From the NCBI GenBank assembly GCA_964604015.1, contig CAZRXF010000012.1, forward strand, positions 62,001-126,000: 64,000 nt of DNA, in the 5' to 3' direction. The notes beneath the pieces were generated by a model that saw only the letters and a list, made by a program, of their open reading frames with translations, made no database searches and had not been told where the DNA came from. Of the stretch, positions 1-9,435 are shown in pieces. Within the stretch, counting starts at the first letter, position 1. Each line of letters starts with the position of its first letter. This DNA is from CANNBR01 sp964604015. Its GTDB lineage: Bacteria; Babelota; Babeliae; Babelales; CAIQNR01. The translations under genes and the position numbers were made by a program.

Positions 1-720
1 GTTTTTTTTGGTGATAAAAGTACGTCTGTGTACCCAGATCAGGTGCGTGGTAAGTTGTTTAAGAACCTTGGGCAAACAGAAGAAAACATTAAAAAAATAC
101 GGGAAAGTTTGCCACCTACTCTTGAAACGATTGTTGCCGCGCATCAAGTTCATGGAATTTCGGGTTTTACGGTAACCGATGCCGATAAGGAACTTCCGTT
201 TTTTACTGAAGAAGGGGATTACCTCGTGACGGCACTTCCCAACATGGGCCTTGCTGTTGCAACGGCCGATTGTCTACCTATTGTTTTTTATGACCCTGTG
301 CAACGGGTGATTGCTGTTGTACATGCAGGGTGGCGCGGGTTAGTGGGTGGTGTGGTCGAGCAAGCTCTTGAAGATCTTTTGAAGCTTAAAGGAAGCATCA
401 TGGCTGATGTGCGGTGCCTCGTAGGCCCTGCTGCACGGGTATGCTGTTACGAAGTAGGGCAGGATTTTGTTGAACAGGCAGGTAGTATTCTTAACCTTGT
501 GCGACGTCCATTGCTCCAGAACACGATTGAGTGTCGCTACAATAAGTATTTCTTTGATACAGCGCTATTTTTGCGGTTACTTTTATACGAAAATGGTCTT
601 CGTGATGGTTTTTTCGACACATCATATAATGAATGCACTATCTGTGAAGAAAGATGCTGCTCGTATCGTCGTGAGAAAATGAGCCCTTTGCGTCAACTTA
701 CCGTTGTTTCATTGAAATAG
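1..720 (+). CDS. pgeF: Peptidoglycan editing factor / YfiH (DUF152) family, 5' end missing
   Basis: The reading frame is open to the left edge, so the gene starts outside the window; the GTG at 28 is unlikely to be the start because the codons before it read on without a stop. The family's three metal-binding or catalytic residues are visible: the His of AAHQVHG, the Cys of TADCLPI and the His of HAGWRG. The family was first called laccase-like or purine nucleoside phosphorylase; in E. coli PgeF (YfiH) prevents wrong amino acids from staying in peptidoglycan precursors. That fits an organism that also carries murE. secA follows 62 bases downstream on the same strand. Family certain, exact substrate not. 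Confidence 0.88.
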   Translation, partial: VFFGDKSTSVYPDQVRGKLFKNLGQTEENIKKIRESLPPTLETIVAAHQVHGISGFTVTDADKELPFFTEEGDYLVTALPNMGLAVATADCLPIVFYDPVQRVIAVVHAGWRGLVGGVVEQALEDLLKLKGSIMADVRCLVGPAARVCCYEVGQDFVEQAGSILNLVRRPLLQNTIECRYNKYFFDTALFLRLLLYENGLRDGFFDTSYNECTICEERCCSYRREKMSPLRQLTVVSLK

Positions 721-782
721 TGGGAATCGTAGTCTACACTTAAGGAATTGTTTGAATTTTTTTATGAAAGAGGCCTGGAAAA

Positions 783-3320
783 ATGATTAGTGCGATACTT
801 GCAAAGATTATAGGTTCGCGCAACGATCGAGAGCTTAAAAAATTGCATCCTATCGTGCAAAAAATTAATGCTTTCGAGCCGGAAATAAGCGCTTTAAGTG
901 ACAGTCAATTAGCGGCAAAAACAACTGAGTTTAGAGAGCGTCTTGCTGCAGGTAGTACGCTTGATGAGTTGTTGCCAGAAGCTTTTGCTGTTGTTCGAGA
1001 AACTTCTAAAAGAACTTTGGGGATGCGTCATTATGACGTTCAGTTGATGGCGGGGATGGTGCTCCATCAGGGAAAAATCTCAGAAAGTAAGACAGGGGAA
1101 GGAAAGACCCTTACGGCGACACTTCCATTGTATTTGAATGCGCTTTCAGGAAAGAGCTCTTTTCTTGTGACCGTTAACGACTACCTTGCTCGCCGTGACG
1201 CTGCTTGGATGCAGCCGATCTACGAATTTTTGGGGATGACTGTTGGGGTTGTTCAGCATTCCATGTCTGATGAAGACAAGAAGAAGGCGTATCAGTCTGA
1301 TATCGTCTATGGAACAAACAATGAAATAGGTTTTGATTATCTGCGCGATAACATGAAGTTCAGGCTTGAAGATTATGTGCAGCGCGATTTGACCTATGCC
1401 ATTGTTGACGAAGCTGACTCGATCTTGATCGATGAAGCGCGTACCCCGCTCATTATTTCTGGTTCTTCAGGGGAAAGCAGTGATCTGTATCATGATGCTG
1501 AAAAAGCGGTATCTCGTCTTAAAAAAGGTGAAGATTACGAAGTTGATGAAAAACAGCGCACTGTGCAACTGACTGAAGAAGGAACAGATAAGGTTGAAGG
1601 ATTTTTTAAAGTTAAAAATCTGTATGCAATCGAACATTTAAGTTTGCTCCATCATGTGACCCAAGCACTACGTGCTCACGCACTTTTCCATAAAGATGTT
1701 GAGTATGTTGTTCGCGATGGCGAAGTACTGATCGTTGATGAATTTACCGGTCGTATTTTGCCAGGAAGACGTTACAGCGATGGCCTTCACCAGGCGCTTG
1801 AAGCAAAAGAAGGGGTGGAGCTTGAGCGTGAAACACAAACCTTAGCATCCATTACCCTGCAAAATTTGTTCCGTCTTTTTAAGAAGCTTGCAGGGATGAC
1901 TGGTACAGCAATGACCGAAGTGGAAGAGCTTCATAACATTTATAAACTTGATGTTGTTGCCATTCCGACCAACAGAAAAATGATCCGTGAAGATAAAAAC
2001 GACCTTATTTTCTTAACTGAACGAGCAAAATATAAAGCCATTGTTGAAGACGTTAAAGAACGATTCAAGAAGGGGCAGCCAGTTTTGATCGGTACCATTG
2101 CGGTTGAAAAATCAGAAGTGCTGAGCGATGTGCTTCGTAAAGAAGGCATTCCGCATGAAGTCTTGAACGCAAAGCAGCACGCGCGCGAAGCAGACATTGT
2201 TGCTCAAGCAGGGTTGCCAGGAAAAATTACCATCGCTACCAACATGGCTGGTCGTGGTACCGATATTAAGCTTACGCCGGATTCTATAGCAGCTGGTGGA
2301 TTGTACATTCTGGGTACAGAACGGCATGAAAGTCGCCGTATTGATAATCAGCTTCGTGGACGATCTGGCCGTCAGGGTGACGTAGGTGAATCTCGTTTTT
2401 ACATTTCCCTTGAAGATCAATTGATCCGTGTGTTTGCTGGGGATACGTTGCAGTTTCGTGACCAAATGCAACGATGGGCTGGCATGACAGAAGATGAAAC
2501 TATCGAGTCGCCTATGGTTTCCCGTGCTATTGAAAATGCTCAAGAAAAGGTAGAGAAACAGCATTTTGAAGTTCGTAAGCATTTACTTGAATACGATGAC
2601 GTGATGACACAGCACCGCAAAGTTATTTACTCCTATCGTCGCGATGTTCTTGAGGGTGATGAGTTTGTGTACGAGTTAGTACGTGACATGATCATTGCAG
2701 CTATCGAGGATATCTTCAGTCGTCTTGTTCCTGAACGTTCCGTGTCCGCTGAACAGGAAGACGAGCTTTTCACGCTTCTTTCCCATCTCACACATCTTGA
2801 TAAACAAGTGTTTGTCAAACAAGGTTTCAACACTGCAAACAGTGATGTGTTCCAGGCAGATTTGATTAACTTCTTGCTTGAACAATATCGTTTGTCACGC
2901 ACTTCTCATAATCAAGAAATGCGTAACAGTGCAGAAAAATGGATGCTCTTGGAAACAATTGATCAAGCGTGGAAGCAGCACATGTTGAACCTTGATCATT
3001 TAAAAGAAGGCATTTCGCTGCGTAGTTGGGGACAAAAAAATCCTCTGATCGAATACAAAAAAGAAGCGTACGCCATGTTTGAAGACATGATGCGGGAAAT
3101 TCGTTTTGAAGTGATCGCGCGTATCTTTAGCCTCAACGTTGAGCATTTTGACACCTCTGAAATGGAACGTCGCAGAGAGCATGAACTTGATGAGTTGAAG
3201 ATGATTTCTGGCGGAGAGGAAGAAGCAGCTGGTCCTGTTACCAGGCAAGAACCTCGTGTCGGAAGAAATGACGACTGTCCGTGTGGTTCTGGCAAAAAAT
3301 ACAAGAAGTGCTGCGGGTAA
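783..3320 (+). CDS. secA: Preprotein translocase ATPase SecA
   Basis: Cytoplasmic motor that drives unfolded preproteins through SecYEG using ATP. The 845-residue length is normal. Walker A GEGKT lies at about residues 105-109, and the DEAD-type VDEAD and the NMAGRGTDI motif of the second nucleotide-binding fold are present. The C-terminus is the zinc-binding SecB/ribosome-contact tail, with Cys-Pro-Cys-Gly-Ser-Gly and a final Lys-Cys-Cys. ATG at 783 follows a GAAAGAGG site. A hairpin terminator follows the stop. SecA matters here because at least 20 genes in this window encode proteins with Sec-type signal peptides. Confidence 0.98.
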   Translation: MISAILAKIIGSRNDRELKKLHPIVQKINAFEPEISALSDSQLAAKTTEFRERLAAGSTLDELLPEAFAVVRETSKRTLGMRHYDVQLMAGMVLHQGKISESKTGEGKTLTATLPLYLNALSGKSSFLVTVNDYLARRDAAWMQPIYEFLGMTVGVVQHSMSDEDKKKAYQSDIVYGTNNEIGFDYLRDNMKFRLEDYVQRDLTYAIVDEADSILIDEARTPLIISGSSGESSDLYHDAEKAVSRLKKGEDYEVDEKQRTVQLTEEGTDKVEGFFKVKNLYAIEHLSLLHHVTQALRAHALFHKDVEYVVRDGEVLIVDEFTGRILPGRRYSDGLHQALEAKEGVELERETQTLASITLQNLFRLFKKLAGMTGTAMTEVEELHNIYKLDVVAIPTNRKMIREDKNDLIFLTERAKYKAIVEDVKERFKKGQPVLIGTIAVEKSEVLSDVLRKEGIPHEVLNAKQHAREADIVAQAGLPGKITIATNMAGRGTDIKLTPDSIAAGGLYILGTERHESRRIDNQLRGRSGRQGDVGESRFYISLEDQLIRVFAGDTLQFRDQMQRWAGMTEDETIESPMVSRAIENAQEKVEKQHFEVRKHLLEYDDVMTQHRKVIYSYRRDVLEGDEFVYELVRDMIIAAIEDIFSRLVPERSVSAEQEDELFTLLSHLTHLDKQVFVKQGFNTANSDVFQADLINFLLEQYRLSRTSHNQEMRNSAEKWMLLETIDQAWKQHMLNLDHLKEGISLRSWGQKNPLIEYKKEAYAMFEDMMREIRFEVIARIFSLNVEHFDTSEMERRREHELDELKMISGGEEEAAGPVTRQEPRVGRNDDCPCGSGKKYKKCCG

Positions 3321-3347
3321 CTACTGATTTACACAAAAGATCTTACA

Positions 3348-3383
3348 AGTGGGCTGACCCTCGGGAAGGCCCACTTTTTATTT
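3348..3383 (+). terminator. Intrinsic terminator after secA
   Basis: AGTGGGC at 3348-3354 pairs with GCCCACT at 3369-3375, followed at once by a T-rich tail. It lies 28 bases after the secA stop and separates secA from the small membrane protein genes. Confidence 0.85.
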
Positions 3384-3473
3384 GTAGGGGCTTAAGACTC
3401 TTGCGGTTGTAAGGATGTGGGTAGTAGTAATAAAAGTATTTCACAACTGAATCATAAAAAGAAGGAGAGAGGT

Positions 3474-3677
3474 ATGGTAACAGGCGAACATAAAAAAGGA
3501 ATTATTCTGATAGGGTTAGGGCTGCTCCTGTTAGCGCTTAATGATTGGGTGACGATTCGTCTTATTACACTTGTTTTTGCATTGATGCTCATTAATTATG
3601 GGCTTCTTAAAATGGGCAAATCTTCTTTGGTTGATTATGCGCGTAACGCACTGCAAGCGCTGAAGTTTTGGAAATAG
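3474..3677 (+). CDS. Small two-helix membrane protein, unknown
   Basis: 67 residues with two hydrophobic segments (about residues 9-22 and 27-44) and a short basic C-terminal tail. I chose the ATG at 3474 over the upstream in-frame GTG at 3417 because GAAGGAGAG sits just before it. It is 34 bases upstream of a larger membrane protein gene and probably cotranscribed with it. No family recognised. Confidence 0.7.
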   Translation: MVTGEHKKGIILIGLGLLLLALNDWVTIRLITLVFALMLINYGLLKMGKSSLVDYARNALQALKFWK

Positions 3678-3711
3678 TTGTGAGTAACCCCTTTTTATAA
3701 GGAGTAGAGTG

Positions 3712-4641
3712 ATGGCACAGTTTTCAATAAGAGAAGCATTACGTTTCTCTTTTTCTACCTACGCAAGGCACATTGTGCTTTTAGTATGTGCAGCGGCAAT
3801 TGTGGCTGGTACCCACCAGGCTTTCAAGGATGTACCACGATTTGTGGCGCAAAAATTGGGAGTTCACCGAGAAATTGATATCGATATGACGGTACGGCCT
3901 CAAGATGGTCAAACTGATCAATCAGCACTGGTTTTTCAAAAAGTACAAGAAGTAACAGCAAAAATTTCTACCCATATTCAAACAACACCAAAACATCTTT
4001 TGGGAATCGTATTTTTGACCTGGTTGTTTCTGTGGATGGTATACCTTGCAACAGTGCTTGGCTTTATGAAATTGTGCCTTGCGCTTAGAGACAAGGGAGT
4101 TGGCTCACTGAAAGCGATGTCAGTTTCATTGCGTCAAGCTATGCGTTTTATAGGCGCTTTCATCATCTACGTTTTATATATGATTTGCGGCATCATTGGC
4201 GTGAGTGTTCTGACGATTCCTTTTGCCGTAGTATGCAAGGGTTTTTGTGGTGATGCGGTAACAGGAGCGCTTTCTCTTCTTCTTTGGTTTGGGCTTTTTG
4301 CAGCAGTTCTTGCATGGGTTGTGGGCTATGCCTTCTTTGGATTCTGCATTGCTGATAATCCTGCAGTTGAAGCTCGACAATCACTACGTATGAGCAGGGA
4401 TCTTACTCATGGCCAACGTTGGCGTGTCATTGGAGCTTTTGTGGTTGCATCTTTTTTCAGCATAACCGCTCTTGTGATTATTCATAAACTTGTGGGACTT
4501 GGTTCCGCAGAACCTATGAGCATGAGTATGATGATGACCGGTCCAAAAAGAGACATTGCGCAAGCTTTGAGCATTATTGTGACTTCTCCATTCTGGATGC
4601 TGTATCTTGCATCTATCTACCGATCCTTGCGCGGAAAATAA
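3712..4641 (+). CDS. Multi-pass membrane protein, tandem paralogue A
   Basis: 309 residues with about six hydrophobic segments: one near residues 20-35, two in the region 100-130, and others near 145-175, 190-220 and 240-260. The start is taken as ATG 3712, with AAGGAG seven bases upstream; GTG 3709 is too close to that site. The N-terminus has the pattern F-S-I-x-E-A-L-x-x-S-F-S-x-Y-x-R-H, repeated in the next gene, so the two arose by duplication. Both have a long first extracytoplasmic loop. No catalytic motif is seen. The fold resembles the generic membrane domains found in YckC or DUF975-like proteins, but I cannot assign a family. Confidence 0.75.
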   Translation: MAQFSIREALRFSFSTYARHIVLLVCAAAIVAGTHQAFKDVPRFVAQKLGVHREIDIDMTVRPQDGQTDQSALVFQKVQEVTAKISTHIQTTPKHLLGIVFLTWLFLWMVYLATVLGFMKLCLALRDKGVGSLKAMSVSLRQAMRFIGAFIIYVLYMICGIIGVSVLTIPFAVVCKGFCGDAVTGALSLLLWFGLFAAVLAWVVGYAFFGFCIADNPAVEARQSLRMSRDLTHGQRWRVIGAFVVASFFSITALVIIHKLVGLGSAEPMSMSMMMTGPKRDIAQALSIIVTSPFWMLYLASIYRSLRGK

Positions 4642-4667
4642 TCCCCAAAATTACTTCGGTATAGAAC

Positions 4668-4706
4668 GTGGGCATTCGACGAAAGAAGAGTGCCCACAAC
4701 GTTTTT
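4668..4706 (+). terminator. Intrinsic terminator between the paralogous membrane genes
   Basis: GTGGGCA (4668-4674) pairs with TGCCCAC (4691-4697), followed by AACGTTTTT. The two paralogues may therefore be transcribed separately. Confidence 0.7.
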
Positions 4707-4779
4707 GAAGGGCAATTTTTCCTAGGAAGCGATTTTTGATACACTTTTACTCTAACCCTTTTTACGAAAGAGTATGCCA

Positions 4780-5679
4780 ATGACTCGTTTTTCGATAACA
4801 GAAGCGCTTTCTTATTCTTTTTCGATGTATCGTCGTCACTTCTTGTCTGTGTTAGCAGCTGCTGCCTGTATGGCATTTGGTATGTGGTTTTGTGGAGCTA
4901 TGCCCGAGTTTATTTCTCATAAGTTGGTAACACCGGGGATGAGCGAAATTGCTGCTTTGGTACAGCAACAGAAACAACTGGGGCCTGAAAAAACTCATGA
5001 ACTCTTACGAGCGCTGTTTGATAACGTGTCCTTTACACAGCTTTTGTTGATGGTGATTGTGTATATTCTTTCATGGTTTTTGTATGCGTTTTTATGCCTT
5101 GGTTTTGTGCGTGTTTTCTTGCACCTTAAAGATCATCAACGGGTGGATATTTCACAGATGTTTCATGGTTCAGTGCAACAAGTTGTACGGTTTTCTGGTG
5201 CCGTCCTTCTCATCTTCTGTCGTATTGGTGGGTGGCTTTTTGTTGGTGCACTTGGGGTGATTGGTGTTACTGCGGTTACCAAGAAGCTACTATTTCTGTC
5301 CCAGCTATCGGGGCTTTTTGTTATAGCTTTGGTCATTGCTGGGGGAGCGTTTCTTGTGTACTGGTATGTGCCGTATACTTTTTTACCATTCGTGCTTGTT
5401 GATCAACCAACGTTGGGAGTGCGTGCATCCTTAAAGCAGTGTCAGTTTCTTTGCCGTGCAAATCGTGGAAAGGTGGTACTTGCCCTTGCTGCTATGTCCT
5501 CGATTCTCATTCCTCTTGTCTTGATTTTTATCGTTCCTGCCATGATTCTTGCATTACGCGTAGGAATAGGAACGACTTGGGCAGGAGCGTTGGGGCAGGC
5601 TGCTTGTATTCTGGTGATGTATCCACCATTCTTTTTATTTAACAGTTTCTTGTACAGAAAATTGGCGAACAAAGAGTAG
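4780..5679 (+). CDS. Multi-pass membrane protein, tandem paralogue B
   Basis: 299 residues from ATG 4780; ATG 4774 is also possible, but 4780 aligns with the paralogue (M-T-R-F-S-I against M-A-Q-F-S-I). It has about six membrane segments in the same arrangement as the previous gene and a similar first loop of about 60 residues. A weak GAAAGAG site precedes it. The function is unknown; the duplication and the missing catalytic motifs suggest a structural or transport role in the inner membrane. It converges on mutL. Confidence 0.75.
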   Translation: MTRFSITEALSYSFSMYRRHFLSVLAAAACMAFGMWFCGAMPEFISHKLVTPGMSEIAALVQQQKQLGPEKTHELLRALFDNVSFTQLLLMVIVYILSWFLYAFLCLGFVRVFLHLKDHQRVDISQMFHGSVQQVVRFSGAVLLIFCRIGGWLFVGALGVIGVTAVTKKLLFLSQLSGLFVIALVIAGGAFLVYWYVPYTFLPFVLVDQPTLGVRASLKQCQFLCRANRGKVVLALAAMSSILIPLVLIFIVPAMILALRVGIGTTWAGALGQAACILVMYPPFFLFNSFLYRKLANKE

Positions 5680-5686
5680 GGGTTTA

Positions 5687-5708
5687 GAGAGTGGCAATAT
5701 ACACTCTC
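5687..5708. terminator. Hairpin between convergent genes
   Basis: GAGAGTG (5687-5693) and CACTCTC (5702-5708) form a perfect seven-base-pair stem between the membrane-protein stop and the mutL stop. There is no strong T-run on either side, so terminator function is a guess. Confidence 0.35.
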
Positions 5709-7497
5709 ACACAATCCGTTTAAATTTTCGTTCAATTTCAGAACTAGAAATAAGCCACTGTGTTGGCCGGCCATGGGGGCACGAAAAGCGACTGTTTGTC
5801 TTTTCAAGATCTTTCAAAAGCTGCTCCATAGCTTCACGCGAAAGAGTATCTCCGGCTTTAACTGCTGCTTTGCAAGCAAGTTGCGCGTGCATTTTTTCAG
5901 TAAGAATCTTAAAGAAGTCGACTGTTGGTTGTGCTCCATTTTCTTTGATCCACCCAAGAAGCTCTTGGATTAATTCAGCTACAGGGACATTTTTAGCGTA
6001 GGCAGGCAGAGCGGTGACTCGTAATTGTTCAGGGCCAAACTGCTCTACAAAAATTCCCTGTTCTTGGAGTAATGAGTGATACGGAGCAAGCAGCTCAATA
6101 TCTACAGAGGTAAGCGTTACTATGAGTGGAAATAAAAGTTGGATTGTTTCAGTCTTGCCAAAGTTGCTCCCAAATCGTTCATATAAAATTCGTTCATGCG
6201 CCGCGTGTTGATCGATCAATAAAAGCCCATCTTTATGTTCAAGCAAAAGATACGTGGTAGCAAACTGTCCAATAATGCGATATGACGGCTCTGGTGTTGC
6301 GGTAAGATTTTCTTCAACAAACGGTAGTTCTTCTGGGAATGCTGGCTCTAAAGCAAGAGGGGCAGTTTTTTCTGGAAAAAAGGCGGTTGAAGTTGAAATT
6401 GGTCGGTGTGATGAACTAAAAGCTGGGGCAAAAAAAGGAGGAGGCGTAGCAGGTGTAGGGGAAAAACTTTCACGCATGCTCGGTGCTGTTCTTTGTAGAT
6501 TCTGTGAAAGATGCTGTTCAAGGGTATGGGAAACTGCCTTGGTGATTGCTTGTTCAACAAGGTGAGGATGCAGAAAAAGCACCTCTTCTTTTTTAGGGTG
6601 AATGTTCACATCAACGGTGTGAGGATCGAGTGTGAGGTGAATGACTGCCATTGGGTATTTCTGTGCTGGTAGAACATTACTAAACCCTTTCATAACGGCG
6701 CGTGCAAGCTGATAATTTTTAACCAGACGATTATTTACAAAAAAGTATAAGCCACCTCGGTCATACCTGCTGTAGTGTGGAGTGGTAATAAGACCAGTTA
6801 CTGAAATTCCCTTCTCTTCAAAAGGAACAAGATCTTGCGCGCAAGAAAAAACTGCTGGATCAAAAAGTTGTCCAAAGCGCTCTTTGAGTGACCGTGCAGG
6901 AGGGCAATTATAAACCAGTGCGTCATCATGGTGCAGCGTAAAATGCACAGCCGGGTAGGTCAAACAAAATGCTTTAAAGAGTGTGGTGATTTGGTGAAAT
7001 TCTGTAGCAGTAGTTTTTAGGAATTTTTTGCGAGCAGGGATGTTGTAAAAAAGGTCGTCAACAACAAAAGTAGTTCCCTGTGGTGCAGCAACAGCCTTAT
7101 GAGATAGAATTTTCCCTTCCTGAATAGTAAGCCGTAGCCCTTCAAGAGCATCTTGTGTTTTGGTTGTCAGAGTAACTTTCGCAACAGCACAGACGCTTGC
7201 CAGTGCTTCTCCTCGAAAGCCAAAAGTTGCAACGTCAGGCAGGTCATCAAAAGAGCTGAGTTTGCTGGTGGCATGCCGTTCAAAGCATAAGCGTGCGTCG
7301 TTTTCTGTCATCCCCGTTCCGTTGTCGGTGATCGTCAATGATGTTTTTCCACCTTGCTTGATTCGGAGTTCAATCCGCGATGCTTGGGCGTCAATACTGT
7401 TTTCAATAAGTTCTTTAACAATGTTTGCAGGGCGTTCAACAACTTCACCGGCAGCCACTTTTTGAGCGTCTTCAGGAGATAAAAAACGAATTGCCAT
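5707..7497 (-). CDS. mutL: DNA mismatch repair protein MutL, endonuclease type
   Basis: 596 residues starting at M-A-I-R-F-L; the frame continues upstream into prmC, but this Met matches the usual MutL N-terminus. The GHKL ATPase motifs are present: ELIENSIDA (about 29-37), DNGTGM and GFRGEAL. A Pro/Ser-rich linker follows at roughly 340-400. The C-terminal domain keeps the metal-dependent nicking site: DQHAAHE at 429-435 with Glu440, ACKAAV near 540 and CPHGRP near 573-578. It is therefore an endonuclease-type MutL, as in bacteria lacking MutH. It couples MutS recognition to strand nicking; no mutS is seen here. It lies 49 bases downstream of prmC on the same strand. Confidence 0.96.
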   Translation of the reverse strand: MAIRFLSPEDAQKVAAGEVVERPANIVKELIENSIDAQASRIELRIKQGGKTSLTITDNGTGMTENDARLCFERHATSKLSSFDDLPDVATFGFRGEALASVCAVAKVTLTTKTQDALEGLRLTIQEGKILSHKAVAAPQGTTFVVDDLFYNIPARKKFLKTTATEFHQITTLFKAFCLTYPAVHFTLHHDDALVYNCPPARSLKERFGQLFDPAVFSCAQDLVPFEEKGISVTGLITTPHYSRYDRGGLYFFVNNRLVKNYQLARAVMKGFSNVLPAQKYPMAVIHLTLDPHTVDVNIHPKKEEVLFLHPHLVEQAITKAVSHTLEQHLSQNLQRTAPSMRESFSPTPATPPPFFAPAFSSSHRPISTSTAFFPEKTAPLALEPAFPEELPFVEENLTATPEPSYRIIGQFATTYLLLEHKDGLLLIDQHAAHERILYERFGSNFGKTETIQLLFPLIVTLTSVDIELLAPYHSLLQEQGIFVEQFGPEQLRVTALPAYAKNVPVAELIQELLGWIKENGAQPTVDFFKILTEKMHAQLACKAAVKAGDTLSREAMEQLLKDLEKTNSRFSCPHGRPTQWLISSSEIERKFKRIV

Positions 7498-7546
7498 ACA
7501 TTTCTTTCTTGGTGCTGCATCAATCGTGCTGATGAGAGGAAGGTTT

Positions 7547-8431
7547 CTACCATCCGCTGACAACTCTGTCTCTTTGAGCGCTGTCAGGGAGTACCCTTAC
7601 TGTAACAAAACCCGCATCGATAAACAATTTCCGTACTACTTCGCCCTGGTCATAACCAATTTCAATAAGAAGACGTGGAACCCCTTGGGTAGTTAAAGGT
7701 GACTGTTTGGTAAGGTGTGCAGGCGCATGACGAATAAGATTTTTGATGATTTCAAGCCCTTGCTGTGCGGCAACAAGTGCAAGACGGTCTTCCCAACGGG
7801 ACACCATGGGTGAAAGTTCATGCCAGACATCGGGATTAATGTAAGGTGGATTGGCAACGATAAGATCAAAAGGAGCTTCTTCTGCAAGTGCGTCAAAAAG
7901 ATCTGACTCTATAAAATGAACGTTGGTAATCTTATTGTGTTCTGCGTTGCGTGTTGCAAGCGCTAGTGCTTTGGGGGCGATATCAACGCCATATACCTGT
8001 GCTTGAGGAAGTGCGTGAGCAAGCCAGAGGGCGATGCATCCTGAACCGGTACACAGATCAAGAATACGTAAAGGGGTTTGTGAAACAGGTTCTAATGCGG
8101 TAAGTAACCGTGCACACCATTCTTCTGTTTCGGGACGAGGGATCAGGGTTGGAGCTTCAACAAGAATTTCTAAGGGACCAAAAGGGACTGATCCTAAAAG
8201 ATATTGCAATGGGTAGTGTTCAACGGTATGAGCATGGATCCATTGGTTCAGTTGCTCTTCCTGGGCTGTCGTAAGTGTTACTGTTGGTTCAAGAAGAAGG
8301 TGCGAACGTTTCTTTTTAGTAATTCCCTCTAAAAGCCACCATGCAACGGTGTGAGCATGCATACTGCTTTCGTACTGTGGCTCAAGAAGAGCGCTTAGTT
8401 CTTGAATGAGGACGCGAACAGAATGATTCAT
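7547..8431 (-). CDS. prmC: Release factor glutamine methyltransferase PrmC
   Basis: SAM-dependent methylation of the Gln of the GGQ motif in RF1 and RF2. It has 294 residues, with an N-terminal helical recognition domain, the SAM loop D-L-C-T-G-S-G-C at about 125-132, and the substrate-binding NPPY at 194-197. The ATG overlaps the stop of the preceding exported-protein gene (ATGA), implying translational coupling. prmC usually neighbours prfA; here it neighbours mutL. Confidence 0.94.
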   Translation of the reverse strand: MNHSVRVLIQELSALLEPQYESSMHAHTVAWWLLEGITKKKRSHLLLEPTVTLTTAQEEQLNQWIHAHTVEHYPLQYLLGSVPFGPLEILVEAPTLIPRPETEEWCARLLTALEPVSQTPLRILDLCTGSGCIALWLAHALPQAQVYGVDIAPKALALATRNAEHNKITNVHFIESDLFDALAEEAPFDLIVANPPYINPDVWHELSPMVSRWEDRLALVAAQQGLEIIKNLIRHAPAHLTKQSPLTTQGVPRLLIEIGYDQGEVVRKLFIDAGFVTVRVLPDSAQRDRVVSGW

Positions 8432-8742
8432 GCTGGCTCACTTTCTGAATCTGGCTCTGAAGAATCCGCCTCTGAGAGTTTTGCAAGATCCTGAACAACA
8501 GCAGCAAGTTCTTTTGCCAAAGCAGTTTCGTCGTCAGTCAGCTCTGTCAGTGATTCGAGTGGTTTAGGAGTTGGTTGCTGTGCATCAGAAGCGTTTGAGG
8601 TGAAAGGATCGGGCGTTTCTGGATTTTGTGATGCGGTTAGGATCGCCTGTCTGTCTTGCATCATCTTATCAAAGAGAGAATTCCTGGCAGATACAAGGTA
8701 GACGATCGAAAGAGATGCTACGAGCAGCGGTAATTTCTTCAT
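8428..8742 (-). CDS. Membrane-anchored or exported acidic small protein
   Basis: 104 residues from the ATG at 8742, chosen because GAGGAG lies just upstream; a longer frame to 8769 has no such site. A hydrophobic N-terminal segment (about residues 3-18) may be a signal or anchor, followed by a hydrophilic, strongly acidic Ser/Glu/Asp-rich tail. The stop overlaps the prmC start by four bases. No family recognised. Confidence 0.65.
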   Translation of the reverse strand: MKKLPLLVASLSIVYLVSARNSLFDKMMQDRQAILTASQNPETPDPFTSNASDAQQPTPKPLESLTELTDDETALAKELAAVVQDLAKLSEADSSEPDSESEPA

Positions 8743-8820
8743 AAGACTCCTCAAGGCTATGGTTTCCATACTGTACTAGCATCGGGAATGTGTCGCAATT
8801 TTTTCAATCATTTAGGAGTT

Positions 8821-9435
8821 TTATAGCGTATTCAAAATGAAATCTGCTCGACTCATGAAGATTTTTAACTTCCGATAATCATCTCCTGTTGCAAGTGACA
8901 CAGTTTCAGCAAAGGAAAGAAACGATTCAGCAGAAAGAAGTCCGAGCTCTTTCTTAGTTCTCAGCAAAGCAAGGAGCAGTTCATCAAGTACCGTGATCTC
9001 AGGTGCGTTAAAAAGAAGGTGTAAGTACAGGTTTGATGCAAAAAAGTGACGCGCCTGTATCGGGGTGGCATGGTGAACGAAGGCATGCATCTTTGCCGGT
9101 TCTGGTCCCATTTGGTACACAAGGGTCTCGTTTGTAGAAAATCCTACAACCAGGCATGAAAAGGTTGTTTGCAAGAATTCAAAGATTTGGGGTTGCTCAG
9201 CCAGGAGCTCTTCTTCTGTCTTTTGAAAGGTAAAGGGATAGCGCCCCGCATCAGAAGAGCCCGTTTGTACGGTATAGACAATGCCAAACAGGGTTCTTTG
9301 TTTCGTTTCAACCGTGACTAATGAGCCAAATGAAGGGAAATAATCCCAGTGCCAACTTTGGGCATGAAATGAAGACAGTGAGCTATGGGTGACTTCAGCA
9401 AAAGAGTGAGGTCTGCTTGTCTGAGCTTGATTCAT
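8821..9435 (-). CDS. Possible HAS-barrel domain protein
   Basis: 204 residues. The start is taken at 9435 because AAAGGA is six bases upstream; the ATG at 9441 abuts that site. The region G-S-L-V-T-V-E through G-I-V-Y-T-V-Q-T-G, followed by an acidic helical stretch, resembles the HAS (HerA/ATP-synthase) barrel proteins of bacteria, with a helical C-terminal half. I recognise this only by pattern. The gene overlaps the 3' end of rnhB by 41 bases in another frame, so the two are probably coexpressed. Confidence 0.55.
   Translation of the reverse strand: MNQAQTSRPHSFAEVTHSSLSSFHAQSWHWDYFPSFGSLVTVETKQRTLFGIVYTVQTGSSDAGRYPFTFQKTEEELLAEQPQIFEFLQTTFSCLVVGFSTNETLVYQMGPEPAKMHAFVHHATPIQARHFFASNLYLHLLFNAPEITVLDELLLALLRTKKELGLLSAESFLSFAETVSLATGDDYRKLKIFMSRADFILNTL

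Noticed and set aside
2112..2582. 156-codon frame antisense to secA
   Set aside because: Shadow of a strongly conserved gene; no start site or domain.
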